Counted from the first letter of the stretch, positions 24,546-36,937 are shown. The stretch: DNA of 64,000 bases from Zonotrichia leucophrys gambelii (GCF_028769735.1 NC_088171.1:71689216-71753215), one strand, 5' to 3'. Notes: generated from the sequence alone by a model not told the origin. Numbers and translations: made by a program.

Positions 24546-27500
24546 GCTTACTGGTTTCCGTTTCCTAGAGTCAATACAGAAATCAATCATATCAAAAGGA
24601 AAATTCAATAAGAAAGTCCTTTATGGTATAAGCTTAATTATAGATATGTTTTCCTTTGTAAAAGTAGAAGAAATCTCAGAACCAGAGCCCTTTACACATC
24701 TTTCTAAACAATATGAATTAGCTGTATTTATATGTAAAATATTATGAGTGAACTTTCATTATTTCTTACATTAAAAGACTTATGGGAAAAGGCCTGAAAA
24801 AATTTTGTTCATGACTAAATAACTGCACAATGTCATCTTAACTGTGCTGACAGGAAAGGAAAAGCATTGCAAATTAGGTCTGATACAGCAATATTTTAAC
24901 ATCTTGATGTCTATCCTGTAACATATTGATTCAGTCATTAAAGCCCATATATTGAAACTTGTTGAGAAAAATATTGGGAACTGAGCTGTCCCTGGTGTTC
25001 TCAGATCCATAGAAACTCTGTTTTCAGTCTCTTAATTATCCAGCCAATGAACTGGACTTGAGAATTAGGCTTCAAATGAGCTGGGACATACTGCAAGTGT
25101 TGGTGGCTTTTATGTGAGGAAGGATGAAGGGAGCTTGAGATTCATATTTTATATGATGCTAAGATAATTTCCTTGGGAGAATTTAAATGTCAAAAAAATA
25201 AATGAAAAATTAAGCAACTTGTTATGCTGCATAAGAGTGGAATGACAGATTTTGAGGGTGGAAACAAAACCTTTACAACGGATCTTGAGTCAAACCTCAT
25301 TCATCCATGTTTTCAGAAAGATAGAGTCAACTCTGCTTTTGAAAATAGTAGAAATTTCACAATTAATTTAATCTCTAAAGCAACACATTATATGAATTAG
25401 TCTACACCTTTTCCCTCCTTTTTTTGACCAGGGATATAAGCAATAACCCAGCACTAAATAGTTTTCTCCTTACAGCAGATAACAGCACTGTATAACAGTG
25501 ATGTGGATAGCAGCAATGCAATATGAACTTATATCTCCACTCTTTTCCATTGTCCATTGTGAGATTTTATGTGGAATATATAGTTCAGTGCAAAAGCATG
25601 CTTTCCCTATTCACTGCAGGCACAGCGCAAGATTTTAATGTCTTAATTTCAAAACTACACATCCATCCTAGGAAAAACACAGAATGCATGTTGTGCCTGC
25701 TGTGTACAGATCTCTGCTAGAGGCAGCAAGTTAGACTCGTTAGAACAGGCTCTTTAAATTATAGCTGGTTCCCAGACCAATGCTTAATTTTCCCTTCCAG
25801 CAAGCTCAGTCACTGATGCTCAGCTGCTCTGCAACATCTGCCTCTTCCCTTCTTTACTTGCCCAGTCACAGTGTGTGAGGTTCCCACTCCACCTCACCCC
25901 AAGGTGTTCAATCAACAAAGCCTTGGCAACACCTGCGGAAGCAAATATATCCCAGATTTATTTGGCTAAACCCACTTTTGAGAGCAGGAGTAGAAGGGTG
26001 GCAAGTGCAGTAGCCCTTTGTTATCTTCTCTATAAAGTTACTGTCATTAAGAAACAGAGCAAAAATCAATGGTTTTTCTTAACAGAAATTGGAAGAACTC
26101 AATACCTAATTAATTCCTGTCTTTTGCTTCCTGTAACTGCTAACAATGCTGGACCCAACATTGTTAAATGTTGCATGTTAGATAAAGCATTCCTTACTGT
26201 ACTTTTTTTTCTGTCTCCTACACAACACCACTTACACTGTATTTTTGATATTTCTTTTATATACTTAAGGCTTTTCCACTGGTACCTTTCTCAGAAACCT
26301 CCAAAACTAATTTTTAGAGGATAAAACACTGCCAAACTTTATGTCAGCTAATCATCACCATGACTTCAACCAGCTATGACACTATCAGCCTCATCTATGG
26401 CCAGATGAAAACTAGGCACTACAGTCAGAGAGAATCTCCATAAATAAAGACATCGTGGCACTCTCAGAAAAACTAAAGTTGGTGTTGGCCAGATCAGAAT
26501 ATAAAAGTGCATCCTATGGGGTATTATCACTAGTGTTTTTTATCCTGTTTCCTTTTTGGTACTGTATTGATAAATAATGCACTATTTAAAGCTATTACAC
26601 TTTGTCTAAATAAATGTCCTTTTCATGACAAAAACTTCATACAATTTTAGCAATTAATCTAGTGAACTCCAGAGAGTAATGTCTGAGGGTCTGTTGAAAA
26701 CCCATTAACCCCAACAATATTTTGGGTCCTGTAGTGTGGGCTGATGACTTAGAATAATGTTTTTGTTTTGGTTCTACTGAAAAAAACCAAACAAACAAGC
26801 AAAAAAAAATCACTTCGATGTGCTTGAAACACAATAGAAAACATTTTCTTTCTTTACTTGAATGGGATTGGTTTACTTTGGACTAAAATGAAGCAACTTC
26901 CTCTAAGAATCCTCTAAGATTGATTGCTACTTAGCTTTTAATAATTGAAGTATACTATAGAGCCTACTTAATCAGTTTTTCAGATAAACAGTGCTGACTG
27001 GTGTGTCTAGATTATGGGAGAGATGCTTGAAAAATATAATATTTTACATGCACACACAATCACACTGAGAACAAAACTGAATTTCTGCATTTCCATGTTA
27101 CTGAATAAGATACTACCATGACAACCAATTTAAGAGCTCTGGAGAAAGTTTGATCTCATCAAATTCCAGTAAGAAGCTCTCTGAAACTAAGAAAAAAGAA
27201 AATAAAGAGGAACTTTGTATGATGCAAGAGCAAATACGGCTCTTTCAAAAATGATAAACCAGAAATAAGAGGAAAAACCTGAAGTTTTAGAAGTAAATTC
27301 TTGACTCGATGAGCTGTCTACTAACATTTGCACAGCTGTGACAATACTTGCTGAAGCAGGTTAGAATGTGACAACAGTCCTGAACAGTGCTAACACATGC
27401 CTCATGTTATATGCCTTCATTGCAGACCTCACCCTTAATCTTGTCTTAAAGCCTTGAGAGCAAATACAAAGTAAGAGAAAGTTTTTAACTGGAACCACTG

Positions 27501-28912
27501 AATTACCACTTTTAGGGAATCACTTAAGTGATTTGGTTACTAGGACTTGGGGTTACTAATTGCCCAAGCAGCAGAGATGTATCCATGTAGGATAACTCCC
27601 AGCAGCAGGGATGCTCATATATGAGGCCTTCCTGCAGGTCATTCCAATGCTTGGGTACCATTTCCATCCTGAATTGCAATGAAAAGCCAAAGCAGGCTTT
27701 GGCTTTTCAAAAAAAAAGCCAAAAGCGAATGTGAGGAGCTCTGCAAGTTTTCATCCATTTAAATATGTCAAAGAGTAAGGCTTTTGCATGGAGTGACAAC
27801 TTAACGATGCTCCTTTGAGTTGTGACAGGTTAGTGCACATTGTAATTCTAAATCACACTCTCTTGAATGTGTTGGTCTCTGCCTTGACTACATCTCCTGC
27901 ACTACATTTTAGTCAGGGGTTACACTGGCTCATTACAGCAGGAAAATGGAATATAGCAGGGGGAATTGTAGCTTTCAGTGCAGAGATTAACTGAATTTCC
28001 ATGGAATGTATTAATTTGGCTTAAGCATATGGCAGAAGCAGGTAACTGCCTTTCAATTTCTTTGATTTCCAAAAACTGTTCAGAGGTCTTTTCACCAGTA
28101 AGGTGATGAGGAAATCACTCTGCAGGAGAAAGTTCTGAACTCCTCTCAAGCCACACCACAGACAGAATAAATTCCATAGATTTTTTTTTCTTGGACTGCT
28201 GTCACTGGATTGCATTAAAGGTGGTATTTTTCTCCATCTGTGCACCTGCCTCTGTGATTCCTTCTTGGATGCTAACACCACCATGCCTCTTCACCTTTCA
28301 GGAACTGAGCTGCTTCTTACAACTGTGTCAAAACAAAAACCAGTGATTGCAGAAGTTTTGTCTGAGTCATAAACGTTTAGAAAATGTCAATATGTCATCC
28401 ACATTATTGTGTATTTTTGTAAAAATGCTTTGAAAGAAATAAAGTGTGAAAAAGGAACAGAAGAAAAGATAGATGAAAATTCAGTGAGGGGGGATAGTTT
28501 GGGAGCTTGTATATGCTCACAGAAATCCATGATGGAACCTAAAAAGCTCATTGCTGTCACTGCAGCAGCAGGACGCTGAGTTGTGCAACTCCAGCATAGT
28601 TGCAGTGACACTTGATGTACAATTGGTCCTTTTCCAATTTCGATTATCAGAGTTCTGGGAGGATGGAGCAACCCTCTTCACAGCCTTTCAAAATATGCCA
28701 TTGTGGAAATGGTGAGGGAGCCATGGCTGGCACAGAGAAGGGAACAGAAGTGAGAGTTCAGAGGCTATCTGTCCTTGGCAGCAGAGCTATGGACAAGGTG
28801 TGGTGAAGGGGGAAGCAGGATGGAGTGAACGGAAAGAATATGATGGAGAGGTGTCCAGAGCTCAAAGACCATAAATAGCTCAAAATTTTCCAAACAAGTT
28901 CTTTTTTTAGTC
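24546..28912. other. Unique non-coding sequence
   Basis: No gene or repeat family recognised. The 149-codon frame (plus strand, 25875-26324) has no recognisable domain and a chance-like composition. A short, near loop-free hairpin at 27680-27709 is listed separately. Other frames are below 100 codons. Confidence 0.5.
27680..27709. repeat. Perfect 13- to 14-bp stem hairpin
   Basis: TGAAAAGCCAAAG (27680-27692) is complementary to CTTTGGCTTTTCA (27697-27709) around CAGG, whose outer C and G can also pair. A run of A and a further AAGCCAAAAGC at about 27717-27727 follow, so the AAGCCAAA word occurs three times in about 45 bp, once inverted. This fits a local inverted duplication, perhaps by template switching in replication. 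Confidence 0.85.
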
Positions 28913-28940
28913 TTTTTTTTTTTTTTTTTTTTTTTTTTTT
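28913..28940. repeat. T28 homopolymer
   Basis: Twenty-eight consecutive T follow TTTTTTTAGTC. Read on the minus strand it is an A28 tract and generates polylysine in the overlapping frames, which are not genes. I see no retrogene or SINE body beside it. Confidence 0.95.
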
Positions 28941-29772
28941 GAGGAAGGGCTGATGAAAGAGATGAGCTGACATAAAAATACATTCTGCAAAGAGCAGCAC
29001 ATTTGCCTACTTCTAAATCACAGGAGTCCTTTTTTACTATTATGCCAATAGGAGTAAAGACTGTTATGGAAAGTGGTAAGATTTCTGCTGCATCTTAACT
29101 GGGTTTTATTTTCTTGGCATAACTTTATTGATCAGTGCTTCATTCCAAGTAACATGGGCCTTATTTTTTTCCAGTCATAAAAGAAAAATGATTTATTTCT
29201 CAGTTAGTTTGGTTGTATGAATACGGTACTTGAGTATGGGGCAGGCATGTATGACTGTACTAGTAAGTTAAACTGTACTAGTAAGTTAAACACCCAGGAT
29301 TGTGCCTAGGCTCTGAATGTGCTTGGGCTACTTGATGTCACAGATTTATGCTACAAAATTTTCTCCACCTCTAGGGTGCAGTGACCACAGATCACCTGTT
29401 AGGAATATCTTCTGGTAAATTCCAGTTCCCAAACCTTGGCTGGGAATTGTTTGAGGGGACTGGAAATGGGGCAAAAGCACACGAGGTGATATCCTAATGT
29501 TCAAGAGTACAGATCATTACTGTTCAGTGCTCAGAAACAAACCTGGGCAGTACTTTACAGACTGTGGTTAGTTGTCTCCCAAGTCAGTGAAGCAGACTCC
29601 ACTACTACTGAATGCTTGGACATTTACACAGATTTAAGTCTGTTTGAAAACTGTTATATTCCTCATGCTCTTACCACTCTTTTCCTTCACAGTACGATTC
29701 TCATTGGTGACATGAATTACAATTTGTTTAATGTGTATATGAAGTAACAATAGAAGGTAAAACCTTTCCAGT
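28941..29772. other. Unique non-coding sequence
   Basis: No gene or interspersed repeat is recognised in this 0.8 kb, apart from the 18-bp tandem duplication at 29254-29289. Confidence 0.55.
29254..29289. repeat. Perfect 18-bp tandem duplication
   Basis: The unit ACTGTACTAGTAAGTTAA occurs twice head to tail with no mismatch, and the following AC begins a third copy that stops. Perfect identity suggests a recent slippage or repair duplication. Confidence 0.95.
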
Positions 29773-30262
29773 TTATATGTATAAATATGAGAAAGCTTGT
29801 GGGACCCCACTGTACTGAGTGTGGTGCCAGCATACAGGGGAGAAACTGGAGATGGCCTGGCAGAGAGCTGCCTTGGTGAGTACAAGCCATGGATACATGC
29901 ACTGCAAGGAGAGGTGGAATGAACGGGTGCAAAGTCTGGTGAAGAAGATGGTAGGGAGCAACATGATGGGACCCTCCATGTATTTGAAGCGAAGGTGCAA
30001 AGATGCCTGGCCCAAACTTCTTTCAGTCAGTAGATGGTATAATAAGAGGTGGTAGTAACAGATTGTGGATGGGAGGATTGAATTAGGATGATATAAGAAG
30101 AAGGTCTTCACTAGTAAATTAGAGGAGAAGAACAGGATAGCAGTAAAGGTTGTTGAATCTCTGCCAGTGAAGTTTTGCAAGACTTAGCTAAACAATGGCA
30201 GTGGCTGACCCAACCTAGTGCTGTTGTCATTTGTCTTTGAGTGAAATGAGCTGGATGGGATT
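29773..30262 (+). mobile_element. Degraded CR1 LINE 3' part, sense
   Basis: From about 30000 the plus strand follows the end of CR1 ORF2 and its 3' UTR: a GATATAAGAAGAAGGTCTTC block near 30089 (the family has GATATTAGGAAGAAGTTCTT), then GTTGTTGAATCTCTGCC, TTTGCAAGACTTAGCTAAAC, GTGGCTGACCCAACCTAG, GAGTGAAATGAGCTGGATG. The last bases with the octamer tail are missing or unrecognisable. Between 29773 and 30000 the match is doubtful and the left boundary is a guess. Divergence is high, so the insertion is old. The overlapping frames (78 codons plus, 135 codons minus) are not genes. Confidence 0.75.
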
Positions 30263-33200
30263 GCTGATTTACAGCCAGAACTGCTCCTTCTCTGAGGGAG
30301 AACCCATGTTTACCAATGCTGGGCATGTCCAGAAAAAACTAATGCTGACCACAAATTGTGCAGGAACTTCTACTGTGTTCTAGCTTAGTGTATGACATTT
30401 TTTATAAAAAAAGAAACTATTCAACTGTATGTGGCACTTAGTGCTGGGGTTAATTGACTTGGTGATGTTCAGGCAAAGGTTTTTGCAGTCTTACTGAACC
30501 TTTGACTCTATTCATATAATTACTTTCTCTGCCTTGTTTTATGCTATGCCCCTGCAGATCAGCAGTGGAGTTTACATTTTGAAGAAGTGCACTCTTCTTA
30601 TTAGCAGAGATGATTTCATTCATATGCTGGGAAATTTACTTAATCTGCAGTTTAAATACTGAAGATCATAATATATTTCAGCTACTTTTTCTTTCTTATA
30701 GGAGGAATTCAATTGCAGTTTTCATCTGTAGAGGTGTTTTTTACATTCGTATTGTGAAACGTGAATATGACCTCAAGGAGATCCAAATTTTGCCTATATG
30801 CACAGAAAATACTCAAATCTGCTGACAAATAGCCATCAGTAGTTTATAAGAACTTGGTATGCACTGGTATTAGGATATATTTGACAAGATTAATGAGAGA
30901 CCAGCTCATGGAGCTATTGGCCAAACTGCACAAGTATGAGTGAAAGCCACTCACAGCCAAATTAACTTAATAGAAACGCTGTTGCTAGCGCGGCATCATG
31001 CACTAAAGATAAAATATAGTATCTGGTCAAAGAGGAGAGCACAGCTAAGCATTTAATCCATTAACTGTGCAGCTTCCAGCCCCGTCACACAGTCAGCAGC
31101 GATCTGTATGATTGAAGCAATGGTACAACAGAATAGCCCACTACCAAACCTGCAGCCGTGTTGAGCTGGAGCCTTGTGCACCCAGTGCTGAGAACACAAC
31201 AAGAAATGCAAAAGCTGCTTGGTGTTTTCAAATTGGAAAGGCACAATATGAAACTCAGCCTTGGCCTCTTGCATGACACCCACTCAGGATGTCCCACATT
31301 ACAGTCTTGCAAACTCCCTGACTCTGAACAGCACCTTACTGCACTCTGCATTCCAGCTTGGCTGATACATTCCAAAAAATCCTACATTGCATTTGAGGCC
31401 ATTTTAAAACCTTCTCAGGTTTAGCCTCCACACTCCTTCAAATCAATATTGAAGTCAGAATTGAGAGGGAGCTATTTTATATATTTGTGAAGGTGCTCTC
31501 ATTTTCTTCCAAATATTTTGCTTTATAATAAAAAGAGTATTAATTTTTAAAATTCTTCCAATGGAAAAATTCCCCTCCCCCCCTTCAGCTTTTGGCTGCT
31601 GAAAATATCCTTGGTGTTTAAGGAGTTTCAAACCCTAGTTTTAACTGGTAAACATGTTGTTAAAACAATCTTCACTTTCTCCTTAAAAAAACATGAGGAT
31701 GAAAGTTGGAAAAGGAACGAAAACATGCCAATTAAAATTATTTCATGAGCCCTAAAATTTTCCCTGGATTAAAAACGTACAGTGCCAATTCAGAGCAGTT
31801 CTGTAAGAAGAGGAGAAAGGTTTTGTTGGTGTTGCATGATGCTCTGCATGTTTGTTCCATTCTGCTTTATATGAGCTTTCATACTTTTGTTCTGGTGAAC
31901 AGTAATGTTGTTACTGTAAGAGCACAGCTTTGCCTGGTTCCCTGTGCAGCAGAGATTATGCACTCCCCTAAATGTGTGCTCTGTGTCCCCCTCCACCGTA
32001 CCTTCTGAAACCACTGGGCTGTCAAATCGAGTTGAAACTGCTGTCAAAGATATTAAGCTCCCACAAGTTCCATGAAAACAGGTGGCTGGGAGAAGAACAA
32101 TCCTATTAGCATCCCCGCAGAGGGGAAAGTTGCAAGACAACTTCACCTTTTGTTCGTCACAAAAATTCAACAAGGCAGAAACACTTGATAGGAAAAAAAG
32201 GCTCCTTACACTGAAGAGTCTTCTTCAAGTGGCACCTTATCAGATGCCGAGGAACTTGACCATGAGATCTGACACCACGGGGAAATAGGCTCCACTTTGT
32301 TACTGGGTTTCTTATTAAGGGATGCATTTCTTCCATGGGGTTGCTCATAGTGTGACCTCTCCCTACATGTTTGGAAAGTCTGACACATGGAGAAGTGTAA
32401 CTGCAGCTGTGCATCAAAGAGCTTCTGGCAAAGATATGACAATCAAATCCCCAAAGCTTTAAATACATTACATTATGGGAAGGAGAGCAGTCTTGAGAGA
32501 ATCCAGGCAGATACAGAGTCAGCTTGTGGGCAGAGCAGGCAATTGCCCAGAACAGCAAAATACCCTTGCTGAGAGTGGTCATTTCTGCATTAGAAAATAG
32601 GCTTGCCCTGCTGTGACTGCCAAGACTCTTGGTGGGTATGGGGTGGCTTCTCACAGAAACCCATTCTCCCCACACCCAGGATGGGAGCAACACCAGGTCA
32701 CTCCTGGTCCAGCCCTCCAAGCCATTGCCATTGTCCCATCCTCACTTCTCATGAAGCAGCAGTCTAATCACAATTTCCTCCACAGTTTTCCTACACTCCT
32801 AACACCAAAACTCATCTTCCCCACACCTCTGAAAAACCTTGAGCTGTCTTAAGTTGTACAGGAGTACAGCACGCTGGAAATGCCACAGGCTCTGTTATTT
32901 TGGCAAGCTACACTACAGCTTCTACATACCATTTTAAACAACCCCAAAGGAGTGCTAGGTGCTGCACCTGTATTAAAACATAGGCCCTGATCCTATACCA
33001 CTGATATCAGAGACATCAGAGAAAGTTTCGCTATTGGGTTGAATGGGGACATCTTAAAAGCAGTTCCCCCTGGCCATTTAAGACAGGTTATGTTTTGTAG
33101 CTTTAGACTATAAATATGCAAACTCTGTGGACATTTAAGTTTATTTCTTACACCTGTTTTAATATTAATGCTTAAGCAGCTAAAACTCCTATTACTAGTC

Positions 33201-33544
33201 TTTGTTACTACACTTTTTCAAGGTTCATAGCCTGATACTTGTGAAAAGTTGAGTAGAGGTATTGCAGGAAGTTGTCTGCTAAGTGAAAGAATCATTCTGA
33301 TTACACTTTTAAAGTCCATTCTCATCCTAGAGATGTTACTGGTCCTCCTGGCACTCCAATTTTATGCACCAGTAGCTTCAGCAGAATCAGTCATCTCTCT
33401 GAAAGTGGAACAAGCTGCACAACTAAACCCTGTGGGAGAGCTGTGCAGTAATGTGGCCTTGGGGAAAAAATGCAGAGATGAGCCATCTAGGCTTCATCCA
33501 GTATAAGTAAAACAGGACCTCCTCCTCAAAAAGGCATCAATGGA
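30263..33544. other. Unique non-coding sequence
   Basis: No gene recognised. The longest frame in the window (187 codons, minus strand, 32157-32720) lies here. It has no domain, no signal peptide of note and overlaps several other open frames on both strands, which points to low stop density and not to coding. A possible ancient repeat at 32981-33050 is listed separately. Confidence 0.5.
32981..33050. repeat. Probable ancient palindromic amniote repeat
   Basis: TAGGCCCTGATCCTATACCA followed by a block with CTATTGGGTTGAATGGGGAC resembles a degraded copy of an old amniote repeat. As I recall it, that repeat reads GGGCCTGATCCTGCACCCAT, continues into an inverted TTGACTTCAATGGG core and mirrors itself. 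Only one arm is clear here. The call is from memory and not searched. Confidence 0.4.
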
Positions 33545-33608
33545 ATAAAAATAAAATAAAATAAAATAAAATAAAATAAAATAAAATAAAATAAAATAAA
33601 ATAAAATA
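33545..33608. repeat. (AAAAT)n microsatellite
   Basis: About thirteen near-perfect copies of a 5-bp AAAAT/ATAAA unit run for about 64 bp, ending in AATAATAAAAC. Being nearly pure, it is probably length-polymorphic. It lies about 60 to 70 bp upstream of the ERV LTR. Confidence 0.95.
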
Positions 33609-33669
33609 ATAAAACAAGACCCCTCAAAAGGAGCATCCTCTTTGCCTTCGCTTTCCCAGATGTGCTCAG
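33609..33669. other. Flank between microsatellite and LTR
   Basis: Short unique spacer. It contains GCTCAG at 33664-33669, which also occurs immediately after the LTR at 34220-34225 and is the candidate target-site duplication. Confidence 0.4.
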
Positions 33670-34219
33670 TATACTGTGTTTTTGGGGTGGTTTATTTTCT
33701 CTACAGTGCTTGATATAGGGCTATATTTTGGATTTTTGCTGAACACAGTATTGACAACACAGGGATGGTTAAGTTACTGCTCAGCAGTGCTTACAGGGTC
33801 AAGGCCTTTCCTGTGTCTCATCCCAGCAAGGAGACTGGAGGTGCACAAGAAACTGGAGAGCAACGCAGCCAGAAAAGGTGACCCCAACTGATTAAAGGGA
33901 TATTGGATATCTTATCATGCTTAGCTATAAAACCAGGGAGAAATTTGGCCAGGGGAGACTGCTTCTCAGGGACTCACTGAGCATTAATTGGTCAGTTGTG
34001 AGCAATAGTTCTCATTTTCATCACTTGTCCTTCTGGGGTTTTATTGTCTCTCTTTCTTGTTTTCCATTACTACTATTATTACAAAAATTCTTAAACTTTT
34101 CATTTTTCAATGGGTTTTCTCATTTTTACCCTTCCAATTATCTACCCCCCATTCTGCTGGGGATTTGTGAGCTAAGGGCCTGGTGATGCTTAGGTATTTA
34201 CTGGGGTTAAACCATGACA
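33670..34219 (+). mobile_element. Solo endogenous retrovirus LTR, sense
   Basis: By recall this follows a very common avian ERV LTR almost end to end: GTGTTTTTGGGGTGGTTTAT (33676 on), ATAGGGCTATATTTTGGATT, a TTACTGCTCAGCAGTGCTTA block, CCCCAACTGATTAAAGGGAT, a TATA box, GGCCAGGGGAGACTGC, a T-rich segment with ATTACTACTATTATTA, TTCTCATTTTTACCCTTCC and the terminal GGGGTTAAACCATGACA (34203-34219). It ends in CA. The start is either TATACTG at 33670 (given GCTCAG on both sides) or the TG at 33675. No primer-binding site, gag or pol follows, so it is a solo LTR left by LTR-LTR recombination. Divergence is moderate. A 6-bp duplication would fit ERVK and a 5-bp one ERVL; class is not settled. Confidence 0.88.
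33925..33932 (+). promoter_or_regulatory. LTR TATA box
   Basis: CTATAAAA lies at the position where this LTR family has its core promoter (CATATAAA or TATATAAA in relatives), followed by CCAGGGAGAAATTTGGCCAG. Transcription would start about 25 to 30 bp downstream, near 33955-33965, running toward 34219. Whether it is still active cannot be judged from sequence. Confidence 0.55.
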
Positions 34220-36917
34220 GCTCAGAAAAGTCCTCCCTCATGGCAAGAGGGGCTTTTTCCTGCCCTGCAGAGGCGGCCGGGGAATGAAGCTGAGGAGAGG
34301 AGCTGGTTGGGCTCCAGCTGTAAGGAGCAGTTACAGAAATTACCTGAGCTCCCAGAGATGCTCCCACAGCCTCAGCCGGCCTCTCACTACCCCAAGGTCT
34401 TCATTGCCAGCTTCCCTTGCCCTCCCCACAAAGAGGTGCTTAATTGTGTTACCTCATTTTGCCTCTTTGACTGAGGGGTAGACTGGCAGCTGAATTAATT
34501 TCTATTCAAGAAGAACATGCCTGATGAAGAAAAGTGTTTGAGAGGACAGACCTTCTGGCTAAAACCCAAACCACTTCATTTTTACTTCTTTAGTGAAGTA
34601 TTTTGGGGTGAAGGTAAGACTGAAAATGTACTGGTGTGGGAGAAAGGACTACTTTACCAGTCATGTATTTGTAATATAATCCCTCATTTGAACTCTAGGA
34701 ACAGATATTTTTTATATATAGAAAGACTGATCGTCTTTGCTAATTACAGTATGCATCAGAATTATTACAGCAGCGAAATTCAATCTGTGGAGTGTGAAAA
34801 ATGGATAGAATTTGGTGATCTGTTTTCCACTCAGTCGTGCCTTTATGCTTAGATACATATGAGATACACAGAAGGTATATATTATCAAATAGTGCAGGAA
34901 AGAGTGGTTGTTAGCAACACCTAATAACACAGTTATTTAATGATCCTAAGCAAACTCTGAGTGTGCTAATGTGCAAATGTACACATACACATCAAATCAG
35001 TCATTAAATGGTATCATGACCACTTTTTTGGAGTTTACTGGTACAGTAGTAAAAATGTATTTTATGATTTAACCATTTAATTTTTTTACAGGAAAAACTT
35101 CTGCTGCCTATTTGCTGCGGAAGAACAATTGGGATTTAGTTTGCTTTACTGTATGAAATACAGGCTTTTACTTTTCTCAAAAAAAAAGTTATAATCTAAA
35201 ATATACAGTTTCCTATCAGCTTATTTGCATCAGCATACAGAGAGGATGCGAGCAGGCACTTAGTGGCTTGTGATTAACATTCATGTGGCTACAAATTCTC
35301 ATTTACTAATAAAGAAAGAAAAAGAAAACTACATCCCCTGCTGTAACTTAAGTGAAGCCAAATTTTGTTATTAATTTAATAGCATAGCTTATTTGTTCAC
35401 ACACAGAGAATTGCAGAATGCACAATGGCTAAGAGCTGTGGAGATGTTTGCATTTATCTTTGCGAGCGAAAGAAGTGATAACTCATAACTGCTACAGTCC
35501 AGAGTGAGTTATTAGATCACTCCTCAGAGATAAAAGGTTAGACCAGATTGCAGCCATCAGATCTTTTAATGTCTGTGTGCACATTCAACAGTGAACATGA
35601 AAAGATAGACCATTTTTTTGCTTCATGCTCTAGCAAACCACTCCACAACTTCTCCACAATTGCCCTTGGTTCTGCCTATATTTTCCACCCAACTTGTGCT
35701 GACTTTGCCGCTCAGAGTTTTGTCTTTCACATCTCAACATCTGTATGAACTAGTTATTCAACTGAGTAGAAGATCAACAGCTGTTTTTTTCAGAGACAGA
35801 TTAATAGCTTGATTTTCAGTGGCACCAGAAGAACACGCATCTAGGAAACTTCTTATTGGTTTAAGCCTGTTGTTCCGGGAAAGGGTAATTTACAGTTACA
35901 TTTAGCCCGACCCTTTCACTTTAGTGTGATCTTTTTATTCCAACTGCATGGTGGCTCTGGAATAAAGGCAGCAAGCAAAGCTCATCTTGTCACATAACAT
36001 GGTGTTTATGAGCAGTCACTAAACTCGCTCAGGCAGGACCAAATGGCCTGGCAGGGTGCAGATTTGCAGCATGTATATTAAACTGATAAACTCATTTGAT
36101 ATTCAATCTAAAATTATGGGTTTGAGTATAGATGTCCGAAAGTAGCACCAATGCTGCACACATTTGCAATAGTTGTTACTTTAGCTGGCTTGTCACAGGC
36201 TGACCAAAGGGTAAAATAAAATCTGCTGCAGCTGTAGATGAGAAAACAAACCTTTTCTATATAGGCACCACAATCAATTCCACTGAACTGTCCTGGAGCT
36301 CAAGCACTCACAATGACCTGACACATTCATAAATGCATTACACAATCAAGAAATCATATAGTCTTCATTGATTTTACTACTTTCTATTAAATCAGTTTAC
36401 ATGTATTTCTCTGTAATATTTTTGATTTACAGAATCTATTACTGCAGCATGCTCATTGCTGTCTGTAAGTGCAGTCCTGTTATTTACAAGTGTAGTATTT
36501 ATGGCATTTATTGATATAACCCAGCTGAAGCTGATCTCAACTAAATTATGTATACACACATATTACTTTCTTACATCATTAACTTGATTAATATAAGGAA
36601 GATTTCCCAGGTTTAAAGAAGGCAATTGAGAACATGGACACGTGGTGTACATCTAATGATAAGTAACATCATTGGATTTATTGCAGCTATATTGATTTCT
36701 GCTATTGGACTTTCTAAAACACAGGATACAGTCCTACAGCTTGTCAGGACTCATAGTGGCTTCATCCTTAGATTCAGCAGTTAGACAAAGTTGGGAGCAT
36801 CTGTTCTTTATTAGAAGAAAGAATCTGCTTTTGAAAACATTTGTGTATCCATAACAAATAAGCTTTGGTTTCCATTTATGTAGACAGGGTAATGTTTTAC
36901 AGTAAAGCTTTTCAAGC
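34220..36917. other. Unique non-coding sequence
   Basis: No gene or repeat family recognised. The 111-codon frame (plus, 34517-34852) has no domain. The part at about 35215-35475 (TTATTTGCATCAGCATAC, TGTGATTAACATTCATG, TTATTAATTTAATAGC, TTTGCATTTATC) carries octamer- and homeodomain-like words and has an enhancer-like look, but this is untested. Confidence 0.5.
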
Positions 36918-36937
36918 AAAAAAAAAAAAAAAAAAAA
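36918..36937. repeat. A20 homopolymer
   Basis: Twenty consecutive A. No poly(A) signal, gene-like body or target duplication is evident upstream, so I do not read it as a retrogene tail. Confidence 0.9.

Noticed and set aside
25875..26324. 149-codon open frame, plus strand
   Set aside because: No recognised motif or credible exon boundaries; amino-acid make-up looks like translated AT-rich non-coding DNA.
28758..29000. Polylysine-containing frames, minus strand
   Set aside because: The lysines come from a T28 homopolymer; the rest has no domain.
32157..32720. 187-codon open frame, minus strand, the longest in the window
   Set aside because: No domain or family resemblance, overlaps other open frames on both strands, and unremarkable composition. 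A frame of this length is expected by chance in 64 kb.
36918..36937. A20 tract as the tail of a processed pseudogene
   Set aside because: No gene-like body, poly(A) signal or target duplication was found next to it.
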